This document shows, piece after piece, positions 38,625 through 42,555 of a stretch of 42,555 nucleotides of DNA. The DNA comes from Saprospirales bacterium. Lineage in GTDB: Bacteria; Bacteroidota; Bacteroidia; Chitinophagales; Saprospiraceae. How positions within the stretch are numbered: position 1 is the stretch's first letter; each line of letters opens with the position of its first letter. A program made the translations under genes and the position numbers. The stretch covers positions 1 through 42,555 of the forward strand of contig PAAY01000083.1 of the NCBI GenBank assembly GCA_002698985.1, read 5' to 3'. The notes below the pieces were generated by a model. The model ran no database searches. It saw only the letters and a list, made by a program, of their open reading frames with translations, and was not told the origin of the DNA.

Positions 38625-39221
38625 ATGAAACGCCTGTTGTTCCTCGTCGCAATGATCTCCTTCTCACTCACTTTCGGATGCCAGTCGGACCCGAAGAACG
38701 GAGGAGAAGACCAAAAAGTGGATGCCCAAATCAGCGATATCGAAGCCCAAGTGGCGCTGCAGGATGCGCCCAATCCGGAGCAGCTGAAAACCCTTATCCA
38801 GCTTTATGAAGAGCACGCCAACAAATACCCGGAGCGCCGGGAGGTAAATGCCAATTTTCTGATGAAAGCCGCCGACTGCGCCCGCATGTTGGGCAACAAT
38901 GCCAAGGCCATTGCCTTGTACGACCGCATTGCCAATGAATTCAGGGGCACGGTACAGGCGCCACGGGCGCTTTTCCTGAAAGGCTTTTTGTACGATACCG
39001 AACTGAACCGGAAAGATTCTGCCCTCATCGTTTATCGCACTTTCACCTGGAGGTATAAAAACGATCCCTTTCTCGACGATGTACAAAGGCTGATGGACAC
39101 CCTCAGTGTGCAATACCCTGAGGTGGTTGAGAAAATTGAAAAGAAAGAACTGGATGGAGGCATGATCAGTCCGGCGGCCAAAAAGAAATTCGAAGAACAG
39201 CAGAAAGAAGCAGCTAATTAG
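38625..39221 (+). CDS. TPR-containing lipoprotein, 198 aa
   Basis: The signal peptide ends in the lipobox-like SLTFGC (Cys at about 19) and QSD. The mature protein has two or three TPR-like helical repeats at about 50-145 (NPEQLKTLIQLYEEHANKYPERREVNANFLMKAA, then KAIALYDRIANEF and DSALIVYRTFTWRYKNDPFLDD), and a charged tail (KKKFEEQQKEAAN). It resembles outer-membrane-assembly-like tetratricopeptide lipoproteins of Bacteroidota; no function is assigned. It converges with cmk with stop codons overlapping by 4 bp. Confidence 0.9.
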   Translation: MKRLLFLVAMISFSLTFGCQSDPKNGGEDQKVDAQISDIEAQVALQDAPNPEQLKTLIQLYEEHANKYPERREVNANFLMKAADCARMLGNNAKAIALYDRIANEFRGTVQAPRALFLKGFLYDTELNRKDSALIVYRTFTWRYKNDPFLDDVQRLMDTLSVQYPEVVEKIEKKELDGGMISPAAKKKFEEQQKEAAN

Positions 39222-39913
39222 GCTTCTTTTTGGGCTTCCAATGCTGCCAGGGTTTCCCGGTACATTTCCAGAGCTTTGGCCAGTGATTGCTCCCTGTTCA
39301 GGTTGGTGTTGTCCAGAATGCGGGCATCATCGGCCACGGTCAGGGGGCTGTCGGCCCGGGTGGAATCGATGCGGTCGCGCTCTTCCAGGTTTTGCAGCAC
39401 ATCTTCAAACTCCACATCATAGCCGTTTTCGAGCAATTCCTTGTAACGGCGGCGGGCCCTTTCTTCAAGATCGGCGGTGAGGAATATCTTCAATTCGGCA
39501 TTGGGGAAAACCACTGTTCCAATGTCCCGCCCATCCATCACGATGCCTTTCTGCTCACCCATGAGACGCTGTTGGCGCACCATCTCACGGCGTACGGCGG
39601 GGATGGCGGCCACGGGGCTCACCCATTCGGCCACGGGCATGGAGCGGATTTCTTCACTTACATCCTCGCCATTGAGGAAAATCCTGTTCTGTCCATCGAT
39701 CCTTTTGAATTCGAGCTGTATGTTTTTGAGGGCTTCGGCTACGGCTTCGGGGTTGTTGATGTTCACTTTGTTGCGAAGAAAATACAGCGTTACGGCCCGG
39801 TACATGTCCCCGGAACTGATGTAGGTGTAATCGATGGCTTCGCCGAGGGCTTTTGCCAGGCTGCTCTTGCCGCAGGAGGAGTGTCCGTCAATGGCTATGA
39901 TGATCTTTTTCAA
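39218..39913 (-). CDS. cmk: Cytidylate kinase
   Basis: The TTG at 39913 is chosen: it follows an AAGGACC-like ribosome site and gives KKIIIAIDGHSSCGKSSLAK at the N-terminus and 231 aa, the normal size. An ATG at 40033 would add 40 residues with no family match. The P-loop GHSSCGKS, the CMP-binding ISSGDMYRAVTLYFL, the MDGRDIGTVVFPNAELKIFLTA block and RDRIDSTRADSPL are all present. It phosphorylates CMP and dCMP in the cytoplasm. It overlaps the end of the convergent lipoprotein gene by 4 bp and stands about 120 bp after the Nudix gene in the same direction. Confidence 0.96.
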   Translation of the reverse strand: MKKIIIAIDGHSSCGKSSLAKALGEAIDYTYISSGDMYRAVTLYFLRNKVNINNPEAVAEALKNIQLEFKRIDGQNRIFLNGEDVSEEIRSMPVAEWVSPVAAIPAVRREMVRQQRLMGEQKGIVMDGRDIGTVVFPNAELKIFLTADLEERARRRYKELLENGYDVEFEDVLQNLEERDRIDSTRADSPLTVADDARILDNTNLNREQSLAKALEMYRETLAALEAQKEA

Positions 39914-40032
39914 TGGTCCTTGTCGTTTTCCGAAGGTTAATAAAAAAACAGCCTTCCGGCTGACCGGCGGTAAAAATCCACAACTGGAATTAAATGGCGA
40001 AACGCTAAGATCAGTTTGGACCCTGACAATCA

Positions 40033-40575
40033 TCAGAAAGAGCCCACATGGGTGCGGGTCAGGCCCAGCCGGCGGTCTTCAAAAAAAGCTTCGAGTGCAA
40101 ATTTTGAGGAAATGAAGGCGATGTCGTCCCAGGGTATTTCTTCTTCGGAAAACAGGCGGGTTTCCAGGCTTTCCTCTCCCACGCCGAAGGCACCGTCCAC
40201 CAGCTCGCCGGTGAAATGCACATAGACGTGGTGGAAATCAACGAGGGTGAATATGGCCAACACCCTTTCGATTTTGACGCTGGCAGCAGCCTCTTCCCAA
40301 ACCTCCCGTGCTGCGCCGGCCTCGATGGTCTCTCCGTTTTCAAGGAATCCGGCGGGGATGTTCCAAAAACCCCGGCGGGGTTCGATGGCCCTGCGGCACA
40401 GCAGCACTTTGTCTTCCCAAACTGGCAGGCAGCCGGCGATGATCCTCGGGTTCTCGTAGTGGATGGTCTGACATTTGGTACACACCACCCTGATGCGGTG
40501 ATCTCCTTCCGGAACCAGGTGCTGCAAACGGTCGGACCCGCAGCGGCTGCAAAAATTGATGGGACCGTGTTTCAT
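40033..40575 (-). CDS. Nudix hydrolase with N-terminal zinc ribbon, 180 aa
   Basis: The ATG at 40575 (MKHGPINFCSRCGSDRL) is chosen, as longer starts run antisense to kdsB. A zinc ribbon is formed by CSRCG and CTKC (residues about 9-12 and 34-37). The Nudix box is GFLENGETIEAGAAREVWEEAAASV, spaced as GX5EX7REVXEEXX; the usual Gly before the last hydrophobic position is Ala. The N-terminal NPRIIAGCLPVWEDKVLLC is typical. It likely cleaves a nucleoside diphosphate-linked compound such as ADP-ribose or NADH; specificity cannot be set. It overlaps kdsB by 4 bp (ATGA), indicating one transcript. Confidence 0.92.
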   Translation of the reverse strand: MKHGPINFCSRCGSDRLQHLVPEGDHRIRVVCTKCQTIHYENPRIIAGCLPVWEDKVLLCRRAIEPRRGFWNIPAGFLENGETIEAGAAREVWEEAAASVKIERVLAIFTLVDFHHVYVHFTGELVDGAFGVGEESLETRLFSEEEIPWDDIAFISSKFALEAFFEDRRLGLTRTHVGSF

Positions 40576-41312
40576 TTGAGATGCTTTTTGAATTTTTCCA
40601 GGTCCGCCGGAGTGTCGATGGCTATGGAGCTGTGGGCCACCACTGCCACGCCGATGGGGATGCCGTTTTCCAACCATCGGAGTTGTTCCAACTGCTCGGC
40701 TCTTTCCAGGCTGCTCTGCTCCATCTGTGCCACCTGCAGCAAAGCATTGCGACGAAAAGCATACAGCCCAATGTGGCGGTAATAAACAGGGGTGGCGCCA
40801 TCATTCCTCACAAAGGGCACAGGGCTCCGGCTGAAATACAGGGCTTTTTGGTTCCGGTCAAAAACGGCTTTGACCACGTTAGGGTCAGACACCTGCTCCG
40901 GCTCCTGTATCCGGCTGGCCAGGGTGCTTATCAGCAGTTTTTCGTCGCTTCGCAACACCTCCAGCACAGCGTTGATCAGGGCGGGGTCGATGCCCGGTTC
41001 GTCACCCTGAATGTTTACGACGAAAGAAAAAGCACTGAATGGCGTCATGGCTGCCACCTCTGCACAGCGATCCGTGCCGCTGCTGTGGGTGGAGGCGGTC
41101 ATCACGGCTTTGCCGCCAAAGGCTTCCACGGCCTCTAAAATCCGCTGGTCGTCGGTGGCCACCACTACCTCATCCAGCTCCGATTGAAGGGCTTTTTCAT
41201 ACACCCATTGGATCATCGGCTTGCCGCCAATATCGGCCAGGGGCTTGCCGGGGAAGCGAGAAGACCCGTACCGGGCCGGAATGATGCCGAGTGATTTATT
41301 ATTTTTGGTCAT
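40572..41312 (-). CDS. kdsB: 3-deoxy-manno-octulosonate cytidylyltransferase
   Basis: At 246 aa, with the nucleotidyltransferase opening LGIIPARYGSSRFPGKPLADIGGKPMIQWVYEKA, then VVVATDDQRI, SGTDRCAEVA, VVNIQGDEPGIDPALI and YYRHIGLYAFRRNAL, and the family C-terminal LEQLRWLENGIPI. It activates KDO with CTP for lipid A-core assembly in the cytoplasm. Together with rfaE2 elsewhere in the window it shows the cell makes a KDO/heptose-type LPS core. It leads a kdsB-Nudix operon and is divergent from the LysM gene. Confidence 0.97.
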   Translation of the reverse strand: MTKNNKSLGIIPARYGSSRFPGKPLADIGGKPMIQWVYEKALQSELDEVVVATDDQRILEAVEAFGGKAVMTASTHSSGTDRCAEVAAMTPFSAFSFVVNIQGDEPGIDPALINAVLEVLRSDEKLLISTLASRIQEPEQVSDPNVVKAVFDRNQKALYFSRSPVPFVRNDGATPVYYRHIGLYAFRRNALLQVAQMEQSSLERAEQLEQLRWLENGIPIGVAVVAHSSIAIDTPADLEKFKKHLK

Positions 41313-41373
41313 AGATTTTTTGTGGAATTTGCGGGCGGCTGAGGCTCCCCGGCCCAGTGAATTTTAACCAAAC

Positions 41374-42234
41374 ATGAAAAAACTACTCCTCACCTTCGGA
41401 CTGGTCGTTTTGACTTCAATGGCAGCTTTTGCAACCGGCGACAGCCTTCAATACCTGCGGCCCCAAGATACGCTTTTCCTGCAGGTGAGCCCCACCGCCG
41501 GCATGTCATTTACCCACTACTACGCCAAAGGTCAGACCTTGTTTTCACTGGCCAAACACTACGGCCTGAAACTGGATGCGCTGTATGCATTCAACCCTTC
41601 GCTGCGCAATTTGGAAAGCATCCCTGACAGCCAGGCGGTGGTCATACCGCTGCCGGATTCGGCCATGGTGCGCTATGCAGCCGAGCGGAAATGGAGCGAA
41701 TCCTATGCCCCATTGATGTACGTGGTGAAACCCAAAGAAACCCTTTACAGCATTGCGAAGCGATACTTCAAAATTGACATGGACACGCTGAAGGCCCGCA
41801 ACGGCCTGCAAAGCAACGAACTGAGCATCGGGCAGGTGCTGCACATCGGCTGGCTCAGCACCAGCGGCATCCCCGATTCGGTGCAATTGATGAATGGGCA
41901 CCCGCTGGGACCTGTCATGCAGAAGCTGTTTCTGCAATTTGAATCGAAAAGGAGCTTTTCCAAAACCAGGTATCAGAAAGGAGCTGCCTACTGGCCTCGA
42001 GACCAGAGGGGTGGAGCGGATTGCTATGCCCTCCATCGCTACGCAAAACCGGGAACGCCCATCCGCATTTTCAACCCCCACACCGGCGTGGAGGCCTACG
42101 CCAAAGTCATCGGCCGCATCGACGACCGCCGATATGGGCAGGATGTCATCGTGATTCTTTCTCCTTCCGTGGCCCGCTTCCTCGGCGCCCGCGACCCCCG
42201 CTTCTTTGTGGAAATAGAATATTTTAGGGAGTGA
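41374..42234 (+). CDS. Exported LysM/DPBB cell-wall protein, 286 aa
   Basis: A signal peptide (residues 1-20, cleavage after Ala-Phe-Ala) precedes two LysM domains: THYYAKGQTLFSLAKHYGLKLDALYAFNP near 50-80 and MYVVKPKETLYSIAKRYFKIDMDTLKARN near 115-145. The C-terminal 90 residues (CYALHRYAKPGTPIRIFNPHTG, then AKVIGRIDDRRYGQDVIVILSPSVARFLGARDPRFFVEIEYF) resemble the double-psi beta-barrel of RlpA-like proteins, but the catalytic Asp/His arrangement was not confirmed. It should bind peptidoglycan in the periplasm and might have glycan-cleaving or purely structural activity. Confidence 0.9.
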   Translation: MKKLLLTFGLVVLTSMAAFATGDSLQYLRPQDTLFLQVSPTAGMSFTHYYAKGQTLFSLAKHYGLKLDALYAFNPSLRNLESIPDSQAVVIPLPDSAMVRYAAERKWSESYAPLMYVVKPKETLYSIAKRYFKIDMDTLKARNGLQSNELSIGQVLHIGWLSTSGIPDSVQLMNGHPLGPVMQKLFLQFESKRSFSKTRYQKGAAYWPRDQRGGADCYALHRYAKPGTPIRIFNPHTGVEAYAKVIGRIDDRRYGQDVIVILSPSVARFLGARDPRFFVEIEYFRE

Positions 42235-42555
42235 GGAACGGAAGAACTGAAGAAACCCTGTTTGCCGACCCGTCTGTCGATGGACAGGCAGGAATCGAGG
42301 AATTGAGGCAGGTGGCAAAGTGCTAGCCACTTTGCAATCTACTCATGTCTTTTCCATCCGCTAGCTCTTTTTGTCGTCCACCACTTCATTTGCCATCTGC
42401 TAGCCCCCTTTGTCATCCACCGCAGGTGGATCTTCCAAACAAACGGGCTAGCACATGGCAGCCCACAAAGCCCTGAATGTTCGACTGGTAGTTCCTCCTT
42501 CGGAGGAGGACAAGGGGGAGGGGGCGAAGGCGGATCTTCCAAACGAGAGGCCTGC
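42235..42555. other. Right-edge spacer with dyads and GCTAGC-bearing repeats
   Basis: No gene is supported. It holds a CCTGCC-type 20-bp palindrome remnant near 42269-42292, a hairpin GCAAAGTG/CACTTTGC with 5-nt loop at 42315-42335, several GCTAGC hexamers at about 30-55-bp steps, and two copies of GGATCTTCCAAAC (42429 and 42532 regions). Confidence 0.55.

Noticed and set aside
39914-40033. 40-residue N-terminal extension of cytidylate kinase from an ATG
   Set aside because: No cytidylate kinase has this extension and the conserved fold begins right after the TTG at 39913.

Overview
The window looks like chromosomal DNA from a Bacteroidota member, most likely the Saprospirales (Lewinella/Haliscomenobacter-like). 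The order is inferred from gene content and style, not from a marker gene. Supporting signs are a gliding-motility (CHU_C, type IX secretion type B) C-terminal domain, FG-GAP and PKD secreted proteins, an ECF sigma/anti-sigma pair with lipoproteins, -7 promoter boxes of the TAnnTTTG type, weak Shine-Dalgarno sites and a UMF1-family transporter. No rRNA, tRNA, CRISPR array or classical insertion sequence was seen.

Layout. 1-700: start of an FG-GAP repeat protein running off the left edge. 1826-5905: large SNF2 helicase. 6368-7135: secreted DUF1080 protein. 7289-12090: TPR-CHAT protein and a PKD/beta-barrel protein. 12238-15905: three secreted lipoproteins facing an ECF sigma factor and its putative anti-sigma factor; all three share one promoter architecture. 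16567-22875: Crp/Fnr regulator, rfaE2, a flippase-like membrane protein, panD, a glycine-zipper protein, a UMF1 transporter and a RimK-type ligase. 22882-26553: PH-domain protein, a lipoprotein whose signal sequence is built from a heptanucleotide repeat and is out of frame at the present copy number, and a type IX cargo protein with a sharp internal base-composition break. 26678-36837: a tryptophan operon with leader peptide and attenuator (trpL-E-G-D-C-F-B-A, then a DAHP synthase). It is interrupted by an inverted DUF433/DUF5615 pair between trpG and trpD, and by a REP-associated tyrosine transposase with five REP-like units between trpB and trpA. 36926-42234: aroE, a Sua5/YrdC protein, a TPR lipoprotein, cmk, a Nudix hydrolase, kdsB and a LysM/DPBB protein.

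How the genes work together. The trp block plus DAHP synthase, with aroE converging on it, forms an aromatic biosynthesis region apparently controlled by ribosome-mediated attenuation: four adjacent Trp codons, a 9-bp antiterminator pairing and a strong terminator. The ECF sigma/anti-sigma pair and the three lipoproteins look like one envelope regulon. rfaE2 and kdsB serve the LPS inner core.

The most unusual aspect is the intergenic space. Short tandem arrays (7-, 8- and 10-bp units), 20-21 bp palindromic inserts and about 118-bp multi-hairpin REP units fill the gaps, supply stop codons to trpE, trpD, trpB and probably aroF, and in one place enter a coding region where they could act as a phase-variation switch.
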